Assembly (NCBI RefSeq): GCF_001418205.1
Contig: NZ_LIQF01000009.1
Span: forward strand, 62,001-126,000
Source: Marinomonas fungiae
GTDB taxonomy: Bacteria > Pseudomonadota > Gammaproteobacteria > Pseudomonadales > Marinomonadaceae
Direction of reading: 5' to 3'
Length of the DNA stretch: 64,000 nt
Shown: in pieces, positions 1 to 8,264 of the stretch
Numbering within the stretch: position 1 is the stretch's first letter
Layout: every line of letters begins with the position of its first letter
Notes under the pieces: model-generated
What the model was told of the DNA's origin: nothing
The model's input: only the letters and a program-made list of their open reading frames with translations
Databases searched by the model: none
Program-made: the position numbers and the translations under genes

Positions 1-1979
1 AATTGGCCTGCAATGGCTCCAGCAGACAATTCTGGCGCTTTGCGCTCAGCAAACTCATCCAGTGTCACAAAGACAATGGCACTGTTTGAGCTGTTGGTAA
101 AACCATTCACAGAAAGGCCAGGGAATGACACGGTTTGCATGACACCTGGTGTCGCCAATGCAATTTGTTCCATTTCACGTACCACGGCTTCTGTTCGATC
201 TAAACTTGCTGCATCTGGTAACTGAGCAATCGCAACCAAGTACTGCTTATCCTGAATCGGGATAAAACCACCTGGCACCTCATCGAATAATTTGAACGTG
301 CCGCCAAGCAAGCCCACGTATACAACGCCAACCACCACACCTAAACGGATCAGTTTTTTCACACCCTTCTCGTACGCTCGCCCACCACGATCAAATAGGC
401 GGTTAAACGGTGTAAACAACCAACGACCAAATATGGCGTTCATCATACGTGTTAACGCATCGGGTTTGGCATCATGAGAGCGCAGCAAAATAGCGGATAA
501 CGCAGGCGATAAGGTTAGTGAGTTAAAGGCTGAAATCAGCGTTGAAATCGTAATCGTTAGTGCGAACTGTTTGTAAAACTGGCCACTTAAGCCCTGTATA
601 AACGCTGTTGGAATAAACACCGCACACAGCACTAAAGCAATGGCTATGATCGGCCCGGTGACCTCACTCATTGCTTGTCGAGTGGCTGCCACTGGCGACA
701 AACCATTCTCGATATTACGTTCAACGTTTTCCACTACTACAATGGCATCATCCACCACGATACCGATGGCTAGAACCAAGCCAAACAAAGACAAGGTGTT
801 GATTGAGACCCCAAGCCACTGCATGACGGCAAAAGTACCGACTAAGGAAACGGGCACGGCAATTAATGGAATGATCGAGGCGCGCCATGTTTGTAGGAAT
901 AAAATCACCACAATTACGACGAGGACTATCGCTTCCAGTAACGTATTGATCACTGCATCAATGGAGCCACGCACAAAGACTGTCGGGTCGTAAGCAATCG
1001 CATAGTCTACCCCTTGAGGAAAACTCTGGGACAACTCGTCCATTTGCGCTCGAACTTGGTTCGACAACTCAATGGCATTCGAACCTGGTCGTTGGAAAAT
1101 AGGAATGGCGACCGCAGTTTGGCCGTTCAGTAGCGCACGAAGTGAATAGGAATCTTTCCCAAGCTCGATCCTAGCCACATCTCTTAGGCGTGTGATGGCG
1201 CCATTGTCATTGACTTGGACGATGATGTTTTCGAACTCATCAATGCTTTCAAGGCGACCTTTTACATTCAATAAGATTTGGAATTCACTGTCATTGGCGA
1301 CTGGCTGAGCACCTAAACTACCCGCTGCGACTTGCTGGTTTTGCTCCCTAACCGCCTGCACCACATCACTTGGAATCAAGTTACGGGAGGCTAATGCATC
1401 TGGGTCAAGCCACAGGCGCATGGAATATTTACCACCACCAAACATCTGCACATCACCCACGCCCGGCAAACGGGCCAAAGCGTCTTTGATATAAATATCT
1501 GCATAGTTTGATAGATAGCTAATATCTCGATCACCCTCAGGCGAGAACAAGTGCACCACCATGGTCAAGTTAGGCGACGATTTTTCGGCCACGACGCCGA
1601 GTCGCTGCACTTCCTCTGGCAATCTTGGCAAAGCACTGGAGACACGGTTTTGCACTTGTACCTGCGCGCGGTCCAAGTCCGTTCCCAAAGCAAACGTAAG
1701 AGTCAAGGTCATACGCCCATCGGTCGTCGCTTGAGAAAACATGTACAACATGTTTTCCACACCATTCATTTCTTGCTCAAGAGGCGCCGCAACGGTTTCA
1801 GCAATGACTTTGGGGTTAGCACCAGGATAATTGGCCGTCACCACCACGGTGGGAGGGACAACTTCTGGGTACTCACTGACCGGCAACTGAAACAGGGAGA
1901 TACCGCCGCCAATGAGAATCAGCAAAGACAGCATCGCCGCAAAAATAGGTCGACTGATAAAAAAGTGACTGAATTTCAT
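1..1979 (-). CDS. RND multidrug efflux transporter, HAE1/AcrB family (3' part outside window)
   Basis: Inner-membrane proton antiporter of a tripartite drug efflux pump. The frame is open from an ATG at 1979 to the left window edge, so about 659 N-terminal residues of a protein that is usually about 1030-1050 long are visible. It begins MKFSHFFISRPIF followed by transmembrane helix 1, as in the HAE1 family. The helix-4 motif with paired acidic residues (VVDDAIVV, Asp410-Asp411, matching AcrB Asp407/408 of the proton relay) is intact. The porter-domain region between the first and second helix is complete. The adaptor gene lies 16 bases upstream on the same strand, so the two form an operon; no outer-membrane factor is visible. 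Family assignment is firm; the substrate cannot be read from sequence. Confidence 0.95.
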   Translation of the reverse strand, partial: MKFSHFFISRPIFAAMLSLLILIGGGISLFQLPVSEYPEVVPPTVVVTANYPGANPKVIAETVAAPLEQEMNGVENMLYMFSQATTDGRMTLTLTFALGTDLDRAQVQVQNRVSSALPRLPEEVQRLGVVAEKSSPNLTMVVHLFSPEGDRDISYLSNYADIYIKDALARLPGVGDVQMFGGGKYSMRLWLDPDALASRNLIPSDVVQAVREQNQQVAAGSLGAQPVANDSEFQILLNVKGRLESIDEFENIIVQVNDNGAITRLRDVARIELGKDSYSLRALLNGQTAVAIPIFQRPGSNAIELSNQVRAQMDELSQSFPQGVDYAIAYDPTVFVRGSIDAVINTLLEAIVLVVIVVILFLQTWRASIIPLIAVPVSLVGTFAVMQWLGVSINTLSLFGLVLAIGIVVDDAIVVVENVERNIENGLSPVAATRQAMSEVTGPIIAIALVLCAVFIPTAFIQGLSGQFYKQFALTITISTLISAFNSLTLSPALSAILLRSHDAKPDALTRMMNAIFGRWLFTPFNRLFDRGGRAYEKGVKKLIRLGVVVGVVYVGLLGGTFKLFDEVPGGFIPIQDKQYLVAIAQLPDAASLDRTEAVVREMEQIALATPGVMQTVSFPGLSVNGFTNSSNSAIVFVTLDEFAERKAPELSAGAIAGQ

Positions 1980-1995
1980 GTTAGAAAAGCTCTTG

Positions 1996-3141
1996 TTACG
2001 CCGATGGTTTAGCGGATGCTAAAGTCAACTCAGCCGTTTTAATCGACACATCCCTAGGAGCAATGGTCATACCAGGCCCAACTCGAGCAGGACCATTGAC
2101 CGCGATACGCTCATTAGGCTGTAAGCCTGATTCAATCACTCGTAAATCCCCTTCTCTGCGGCCTAACTGCACTTGGCGGTATTCCAAGACATTGTCTTGA
2201 TTCACAACCAGTACAAACCGATTCTCTAGATCCGTTCCGACGGCACGATCAGGGACTAAAATAGTTGGCTGACTGGCCACTGCTTGCAGCTGGATACGGG
2301 CGAAGGCGCCTGGGCGAAGTACTTCACTGTCTGACTGAAACAAAGCGCGGACTCGTAGGGTGCCGCTCTCGACATTGATCTGGTTATCAATGAAGTCTAA
2401 GTAGCCTTGATATTCCGTTTGAGCTTGACCTGATAGCATCAAAGTGGCTTTGGTTTGACCATCTGCTTTGACTTGGGAGAAAGCGCTGTTCCAAGTACGT
2501 TCGTCCACATCAAAGTACGCATACAGAGAATCTGTCGCGACTAACGTGGTGAGTACACTTTGACCTGCTTGAACGTTGTTACCTGCTGTAATGAAGGCAT
2601 TTGAAACTTGACCATCAATCGGCGCACGCACTTCGGTAAATTGCAGGTTTAACAGTGCAGTTTCCAGCGCTGCCTGCACCGAAGCCAGTTCGGCACGACG
2701 TTGCTGTGCAAGGGAAACTCTCGACTCCGCTTGCTCCGCTGACATGGCGTTACGGCCTTGCAAACTTTTGGCGCGATCAGCTTCGGACTGCGCTTGGCTT
2801 AACGCCGCTTGCGCACGGTTCAATTCTGCGGTCAAACGCGCGACTTCGGCTGAAAAGGGTCGTGGATCGATTTTGAACAACAGATCACCACGTTTGACGT
2901 GGCTACCCTCTTTAAATGACACCGCATCGATGACACCTGATACACGTGGACGTAAGTCCACTTGCTGAGGCGATTCTAAACGTGTGGTAAAGGTGTACTC
3001 AGGACTGTACTGGGCATACACCACTTTGGCCACATCGACAGGCTGAGCTGGAGGCTGCATAGCAACCGTTGAATCCGCCTCAGCTGTGCAGCCAACTAAG
3101 ACAGTTGCTAAAAACAAGACAGAAAATATTCGCAAAGACAT
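1996..3141 (-). CDS. RND efflux periplasmic adaptor (membrane fusion protein), lipoprotein
   Basis: Periplasmic adaptor that links the RND transporter to an outer-membrane channel. The N-terminus is a lipoprotein signal with lipobox LVGC (Cys18), so the mature protein should be tethered to the inner membrane by a lipid anchor. A biotinyl-lipoyl-like half (PRVSGVIDAVSFKEGSHVKRGD, quoted in two parts: PRVSGVIDAV and KEGSHVKRGD) is followed by a long coiled-coil hairpin at about residues 95-160, rich in Ala/Gln/Glu, then the second lipoyl half (VRAPIDGQVS) and beta-barrel domain. Length of 381 aa is normal for AcrA/MexE-type adaptors. It is the first gene of the efflux operon; a 10-bp palindrome GGTTTAAACC at 3236-3245 upstream could be an operator, but no regulator gene lies next to it. 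Confidence 0.95.
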   Translation of the reverse strand: MSLRIFSVLFLATVLVGCTAEADSTVAMQPPAQPVDVAKVVYAQYSPEYTFTTRLESPQQVDLRPRVSGVIDAVSFKEGSHVKRGDLLFKIDPRPFSAEVARLTAELNRAQAALSQAQSEADRAKSLQGRNAMSAEQAESRVSLAQQRRAELASVQAALETALLNLQFTEVRAPIDGQVSNAFITAGNNVQAGQSVLTTLVATDSLYAYFDVDERTWNSAFSQVKADGQTKATLMLSGQAQTEYQGYLDFIDNQINVESGTLRVRALFQSDSEVLRPGAFARIQLQAVASQPTILVPDRAVGTDLENRFVLVVNQDNVLEYRQVQLGRREGDLRVIESGLQPNERIAVNGPARVGPGMTIAPRDVSIKTAELTLASAKPSA

Positions 3142-3302
3142 GCACCTAACTCCCGTTGGTCACGATAGCTTCAAAAGAAAGTCGGCAAGTATCTACGAAT
3201 GGCCTTTAACTCTGTAGCTAGCACCAAGTTGAATTGGTTTAAACCTAAAGTTAAAAGAAAAGTAAACTGAAAGCGCTTAACCAGCTGATCAGCCAATAGC
3301 AT

Positions 3303-3337
3303 AAAAAAATGGCGCTATCTCTAAGAGACAGCGCCAT
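3303..3337 (-). terminator. Rho-independent terminator after malonate-semialdehyde dehydrogenase gene
   Basis: Inverted repeat TGGCGCT / AGCGCCA (3310-3316 and 3331-3337) with inner TCTC/GAGA pairing. Read on the minus strand it is followed by a run of seven T. It lies 58 bases past the stop of the dehydrogenase gene. Confidence 0.85.
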
Positions 3338-3394
3338 GCAAGGTAGAGCAGATAACGATCACACTATCCTGCCCCGGAGGTAAGGTACGTCCTG

Positions 3395-4891
3395 TTACTG
3401 TTGGCTTGGGAAAGCAAATTGCGCCGCTTCATGGGAAGCGCGTTTCGGCCAACGTTGGCTGATCGTTTTACGACGAGTGTAGAAACGCACACCATCAGGA
3501 CCGTAAGCATGCAGGTCGCCAAACAGTGAACGCTTCCAACCACCAAAACTGTGCGAGGCTACTGGCACTGGCAGTGGCACGTTGACCCCCACCATGCCTG
3601 CTTCCACTTCGTCACAGAACAGTTCAGCCGCTTCACCATCACGAGTAAAGATACAGGTACCGTTGCCGTATTCATGTTCATTGATCAAAGCGATGCCTTC
3701 TTCAAGGCTGTTCACGCGAACCACACAAAGCACTGGTCCAAAGATTTCTTCTTGGTAGATGCTCATGTCTGTTGTCACCTTGTCAAACAGACAACCACCG
3801 ATAAAGTAACCGTCAGCATGACCTGGCACACTTAAGCCACGACCATCGATCAATAGCTCTGCACCGCTGTCGACGCCCTCTTGTACGTACTGAGTCACTT
3901 TGTCAAAATGCTCTTTGGAAATCAGCGGCCCCATGTCGACGCCCTCTTGAGTGTAGGCACCTACGCGTAACTCATGGATTTGAGGGGTTAGTTTTGCGAT
4001 CAGACGATCCGCCGTTTCATCACCCACACATACAGCAACAGAAATGGCCATACAACGTTCACCACAAGAACCAAACGCTGCGCCCATCAAGGCACTCACT
4101 GCGCCATCCAGCTCTGCATCTGGCATCACGATGGCATGATTTTTCGCGCCACCTAGCGCTTGAACACGCTTACCGTTCGCTGTGCCTTGTGAATAGATGT
4201 ATTCTGCTACTGGCGTTGACCCCACGAAGCTCATCGCTTTTACTTGTGGCGCGGCGATCAAGGCATCGACTACCTCTTTGCCGCCATTGATTACGTTGAG
4301 TACGCCTTTGGGTAAACCCGCCTCGTTGAGCAAGTTGGCGATGAATAGGGTTGAACTTGGGTCTTTTTCTGATGGTTTCAAAATAAAACAGTTACCGCAT
4401 ACCAGAGCTAATGGGTACATCCAAAGCGGCACCATAGCGGGAAAATTAAACGGTGTAATACCTGCCACAATCCCCACCGCTTTGAAATCGCTCCAAGCAT
4501 TGATCCCAGGCCCCGTATTAGACGAGTATTCACCTTTAAGCAGCTCTGGTGCCGCGCAGGCGTATTCAACATTTTCAATACCACGTTGAAGTTCGCCCAA
4601 GGCATCCGGCAGGGTTTTACCGTGCTCTTCACTAATCAATTGTGCAATCTGATCTTGGTGTTTCTCTAACAATTCTTTAAAGCGAAACATAACACGGGCG
4701 CGTTTTAACGGTGGTGTTGCGCGCCATTCAGGCAAGGCCTTTTCTGCCGCCGCTATGGCAGATGCCACCGTATCGGCATTGCCCATTTCCAGCACACAGC
4801 TCACCTGACCTGTGGCAGGATTAAAAACATCCAGTGTTTGTTCGCTGTGGCTAACCATCTCGCCAGCGATCATGTGTGTCACTTTTTGCAT
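3395..4891 (-). CDS. CoA-acylating (methyl)malonate-semialdehyde dehydrogenase
   Basis: NAD-dependent aldehyde dehydrogenase of the MmsA/IolA/BauC group that turns malonate semialdehyde (or methylmalonate semialdehyde) plus CoA into acetyl-CoA (or propionyl-CoA) and CO2. The Rossmann core is complete, with the catalytic cysteine in ERCMA (Cys280) and the C-terminal PLPVPVASHSFGGWKRS signature typical of this subfamily. Length of 498 aa matches the family. The aminotransferase 42 bases upstream makes malonate semialdehyde from beta-alanine, so a bauC-like role is the most likely; valine or inositol breakdown genes are absent here. The start ATG at 4891 begins MQKVTHMIAG, as in homologues. A terminator follows at 3303-3337. 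Confidence 0.92.
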   Translation of the reverse strand: MQKVTHMIAGEMVSHSEQTLDVFNPATGQVSCVLEMGNADTVASAIAAAEKALPEWRATPPLKRARVMFRFKELLEKHQDQIAQLISEEHGKTLPDALGELQRGIENVEYACAAPELLKGEYSSNTGPGINAWSDFKAVGIVAGITPFNFPAMVPLWMYPLALVCGNCFILKPSEKDPSSTLFIANLLNEAGLPKGVLNVINGGKEVVDALIAAPQVKAMSFVGSTPVAEYIYSQGTANGKRVQALGGAKNHAIVMPDAELDGAVSALMGAAFGSCGERCMAISVAVCVGDETADRLIAKLTPQIHELRVGAYTQEGVDMGPLISKEHFDKVTQYVQEGVDSGAELLIDGRGLSVPGHADGYFIGGCLFDKVTTDMSIYQEEIFGPVLCVVRVNSLEEGIALINEHEYGNGTCIFTRDGEAAELFCDEVEAGMVGVNVPLPVPVASHSFGGWKRSLFGDLHAYGPDGVRFYTRRKTISQRWPKRASHEAAQFAFPSQQ

Positions 4892-4933
4892 AATTTAGTA
4901 CCCTAATCAGTTCTGCGTAGTCGTAAAGTTAAA

Positions 4934-6274
4934 TCAATCAAGCGCTTCCAGCGTTTCATGTACGGCGTTGAATAAGCGCTCTAAATCATCAGGATCGGCA
5001 TTAAATGTCGGGCCAAATTGCAAGGTGTCTCCCCCCGCTCGAACGCAGAAGCCCTTATCCCACAACGCTAGCATCGCTTGGAAAGGTCGCAGTGTTGGAT
5101 CACCGTCTTTCGCTTGAATTTGTAAGGCTCCAGCTAATCCACAATTGCGAATGTCCACCACATGCTGAGTGCCTTTTAAGCCATGTAGCTTGTTTTCAAA
5201 AATCGGGGCTAATTCTGAAGACTGCTGAATCAAATGATCACGTTCTAGTAAGTCTAAAGTCGCTAACGCCGCCGCACATGCCACGGGATGCGCAGAATAG
5301 GTATAACCGTGGGCAAACTCGGTGGCATGTGCAGCCAAGTCCTGTTGCATAAAGGTTTGGTAGATTTCATCGGATGTAATGACTGCACCTAATGGAATCG
5401 CGCCATTGGTGATTTGTTTAGCACAGTTCAAAATGTCTGGCGTAACGCCAAAAAACTCTGCGCCAGTCCAACGCCCCATACGACCAAAAGCGGTAATTAC
5501 TTCATCAAAAATCAATAGGATGTCGTGCTGGTCACAGATTTCTCGCAAACGCTGTAAATAGCCGATCGGCGGTACAATCACGCCCGCAGAGCCCGACATG
5601 GGTTCGACAATCAAGGCCGCAATATTTGACGCATCGTGTAACTCAATCAGTTTCAAAAATTCGTTCGCTAATTCAATCCCCCCCGTAGCAGCCATACCGT
5701 GGGTAAAAGCTAGCTCCGTTTGCAAAGTATGGGGGAGGTGATCCGCATCGACCAATTGACCGAAGGTTTTACGGTTGCCATTAATTCCACCAAGGCTGGT
5801 ACCGCCGAAATTCACGCCATGATAGCCTCGGGCGCGGCCAATTAACTTGGTTTTGCTTGATTTTCCCTTAGCACGCCAATAAGCACGCGCCAACTTTAAC
5901 GAAGTGTCGGCACTTTCTGAGCCCGATCCAGTAAACAGAACGTGATCTAAGCCTTTAGGCATTTTCTCGATCATGCGTTCTGCCAATTGAAAAGACAGGG
6001 GATGAGCAAATTGAAACGCTGGCGAATAATCTAATGTCCCCAACTGCTGTGCTACAGCTTGTTGAATTTCTGGACGGCAGTGCCCCGCACCACAGGTCCA
6101 TAGGCCAGATAATGAGTCATACACATCACGTCCATGTTGGTCCTTAAACCACGAACCTGACGCCGACGTAATAATGCGTGGATTTTGTTGAAAATGACGA
6201 TTACCAGAAAACGGCATCCAGTGCGCACTAAGATCAACCGCGACTTCACCGTGAGAGAATTGAAATTGACTCAT
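4934..6274 (-). CDS. Beta-alanine:pyruvate (omega-amino acid) aminotransferase
   Basis: PLP-dependent class III aminotransferase, cytoplasmic, expected to transfer the amino group of beta-alanine to pyruvate giving malonate semialdehyde and alanine. The PLP lysine is in CAKQITNGAIPLG (Lys286), with the upstream IFDEVITAFGRMG motif and the cofactor-phosphate region GSGSESADTS near residues 118-127. The features match the omega-amino acid:pyruvate subgroup rather than ornithine or GABA enzymes. The open frame extends upstream to 6313, but the ATG at 6274 is chosen because GGGG stands seven bases before it, whereas the upstream Met has no ribosome site. It forms an operon with the semialdehyde dehydrogenase and is divergent from a LysR regulator, the same logic as the Pseudomonas bauA-bauC-bauR cluster. 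Confidence 0.92.
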   Translation of the reverse strand: MSQFQFSHGEVAVDLSAHWMPFSGNRHFQQNPRIITSASGSWFKDQHGRDVYDSLSGLWTCGAGHCRPEIQQAVAQQLGTLDYSPAFQFAHPLSFQLAERMIEKMPKGLDHVLFTGSGSESADTSLKLARAYWRAKGKSSKTKLIGRARGYHGVNFGGTSLGGINGNRKTFGQLVDADHLPHTLQTELAFTHGMAATGGIELANEFLKLIELHDASNIAALIVEPMSGSAGVIVPPIGYLQRLREICDQHDILLIFDEVITAFGRMGRWTGAEFFGVTPDILNCAKQITNGAIPLGAVITSDEIYQTFMQQDLAAHATEFAHGYTYSAHPVACAAALATLDLLERDHLIQQSSELAPIFENKLHGLKGTQHVVDIRNCGLAGALQIQAKDGDPTLRPFQAMLALWDKGFCVRAGGDTLQFGPTFNADPDDLERLFNAVHETLEALD

Positions 6275-6317
6275 TATTAAACCCCGACAAATACGAATAG
6301 CTTGTTTTCGCATGAGT

Positions 6318-6361
6318 TTAAGTTAAGTTAAATACAAACTTACTTTACATGGGTTAAGTAA
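6318..6361. promoter_or_regulatory. Candidate LysR operator between aminotransferase and regulator
   Basis: The 87-bp divergent gap holds a direct repeat of TTAAG units (6318-6333) and an inverted repeat TTACTT-N10-AAGTAA at 6340-6361 that abuts the regulator start codon. LysR-type activators often bind T-N11-A palindromes in such gaps and repress their own gene. This is pattern-based and untested. Confidence 0.4.
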
Positions 6362-7276
6362 ATGCAAAACAAAAAAAAGCAGCGCCCACTGATCAACCAA
6401 ATTACAGATTTCGATATCAAGCTGTTACGTCTGTTTAAAACAGTGGTCGAATGCGGCAGTTACACCGCCGCTGAAGCCATCCTCGGCATCACCAAGTCGG
6501 CCATTTCCATCCAAATGAGCGATCTTGAAAAACGTTTGAATATGAAACTATGTCACCGTGGCCGCGGCGGTATTACCCTCACTGACGAGGGCGAAGCAGT
6601 ACTTTCGTCCATAGAAGTCTTACTGGCATCCATTGAGCAATTTCGTAACGATGTGAATCAAATCAATAACGACCTGCGTGGCGAGTTAAATATTGCGCTG
6701 GTCAACAATCTGGTCACCCAGCCTCAAATGCGCATCACTCATGCGCTTCGAGACTTACGTACCATGAGTGACAAAATCAATATCAACATCACCATGGCGA
6801 CTCCAAGTGATATTGAAAAAGGTGTCATTGAGGGGCGCTTTCACGTAGGCGCCATACCTGCCACGAACAGAAGCTCTGGGCTGAACTACCAAGATTTATA
6901 CAACGAGCCATATCTACTTTATTGCAGCGATCAGCACCCCTATTTTAGTGAGGCGCAAGTAACGGCCACCATGCTGAAACAAACCAACACCGTCATCACC
7001 GGCCATCGCATGACACCCGATGCCATTGGCATGCACCAACTGTTACGCTGTAGCGCCACCGCGTCCGATCATGAGGGCGTCGCATTTTTAATCTTAACGG
7101 GTACTTACATTGGCTTTTTACCTGAGCACTATGCCAATTACTGGGTAACACAAGGACGCATGAAAGCACTGCTAACTGAGCGCTATCATTTTCAACAGGG
7201 TATCAGTCTAGTCACTAAACGAGGGCTTCAGCACAACCAAATTCTGCACCAATTTCTGGAATTTATTGGCACCTAA
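6362..7276 (+). CDS. LysR-family regulator, probable activator of beta-alanine catabolism
   Basis: Transcription factor with an N-terminal winged helix-turn-helix (about residues 18-78, FDIKLLRLFKTVVECGSYTAAEAILGI region) and a C-terminal periplasmic-binding-like effector domain. Length of 304 aa is typical. It starts at ATG 6362 with GGG eight bases upstream. The gene is divergent from the beta-alanine aminotransferase/dehydrogenase operon, and by the usual LysR layout it should control that operon in response to beta-alanine or a related amino acid. The effector is not known from sequence. Functionally it corresponds in position to bauR of Pseudomonas. Confidence 0.88.
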   Translation: MQNKKKQRPLINQITDFDIKLLRLFKTVVECGSYTAAEAILGITKSAISIQMSDLEKRLNMKLCHRGRGGITLTDEGEAVLSSIEVLLASIEQFRNDVNQINNDLRGELNIALVNNLVTQPQMRITHALRDLRTMSDKININITMATPSDIEKGVIEGRFHVGAIPATNRSSGLNYQDLYNEPYLLYCSDQHPYFSEAQVTATMLKQTNTVITGHRMTPDAIGMHQLLRCSATASDHEGVAFLILTGTYIGFLPEHYANYWVTQGRMKALLTERYHFQQGISLVTKRGLQHNQILHQFLEFIGT

Positions 7277-7453
7277 ATTGCTAAATCAACTTAAATAACG
7301 CTCTTAGAGGATGTTGATTCGCGACAACAATGCAGGCAACTTAACTGAATTAAGCCTTAAAACTACAAAAGCGTGTAAAAAATTAGTATAAGGGTACTTT
7401 GTTAATTCATAATTTTGCAACGAACGTCATTACTTGGATATTGGAAGACAACC

Positions 7454-8248
7454 TTGAAGCATAGATTCAATCTGCCGATTATTGCCTTGATGCTGCTGAC
7501 GTATGTTCAGGCCCGTGCAGAAAACATCGAACTTTATAACATTTATTTTCCACCCTACGCGATTGACTCTCGAGTCCTTCAGTCGCCCTCGGAACAGGAA
7601 AATCCTGACGGCATGTACGGTGTGGATATCGAGGTGATTCGAGAAGCCTATAAAAGCCAAGGCATCAATGTGACCTTTAAATTGAGGCCATGGAAACGCA
7701 TTATGCGTGATGTCGAGGCTGGGCTGATACTTGGAGGTGTCTCCTGTCGCCCCATAACGTCACGGGCCAGTTTTAGCTATTTTTCGGATCCGGTCAGCTA
7801 TTCCAGCATGGTGCTCGCCACGACTAAAGATTATCTCGGCGCACAACCCCAGCAACCGCTCAATGCTCTACTGCATCATAAAACAATCACTATGGCGGGT
7901 TGGGCACAAGAAGCGATACTCACCGATCATGGTATCAGTTACTCCGTGGTTAATGGCATCAGCCAAGGCGTGTCTTTGGTATTACACCGAAACCAAGATA
8001 TTTTTATGACGGATAAAGAAAGCCTTGTGTATGTTTTGGACAAGCTTGATGTGCGTGATCAGTTCAGCTTGTACACCATTGAAAATATTGACTACAAACA
8101 ATATGGGGTGTGCTTTAGTAAAAAGTACCCTGATTCAAAACGGTTGCTACAAAGTCTTAACCAAGGTCTTCAAGTTTTAAAAGAAACTGGCCGAACTCAA
8201 GCTTTGTATCAAAAATATGGGATAGTGGCTCCGACCACTACTCCATAA
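7454..8248 (+). CDS. Periplasmic solute-binding protein, amino-acid type (SBP_bac_3)
   Basis: Secreted binding protein of the family 3 extracellular solute-binding fold. A Sec signal peptide (MKHRFNLPIIALMLLTYVQARA) precedes a mature start ENIELYN. The frame can be read from a TTG at 7415, but the TTG at 7454 is preferred because GGAAG lies six bases before it and the resulting signal peptide is of normal shape; no ATG is available. No permease or ATPase gene is near. Instead a membrane GGDEF-EAL gene follows 16 bases downstream in the same operon, so this protein may present a ligand to that sensor rather than feed a transporter. The ligand is unknown. Confidence 0.85.
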   Translation: MKHRFNLPIIALMLLTYVQARAENIELYNIYFPPYAIDSRVLQSPSEQENPDGMYGVDIEVIREAYKSQGINVTFKLRPWKRIMRDVEAGLILGGVSCRPITSRASFSYFSDPVSYSSMVLATTKDYLGAQPQQPLNALLHHKTITMAGWAQEAILTDHGISYSVVNGISQGVSLVLHRNQDIFMTDKESLVYVLDKLDVRDQFSLYTIENIDYKQYGVCFSKKYPDSKRLLQSLNQGLQVLKETGRTQALYQKYGIVAPTTTP

Positions 8249-8264
8249 CTCAGGAAGAGACAAC

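Noticed and set aside
1551-2012. Plus-strand open frame of 153 codons opposite the RND transporter gene
   Set aside because: It lies antisense to the well-conserved transporter and adaptor, and its translation is rich in His/Arg/Gln with no family character.
3236-3245. GGTTTAAACC palindrome upstream of the efflux operon as a regulator site
   Set aside because: A 10-bp palindrome is common by chance and no regulator gene is adjacent; kept only as a remark.
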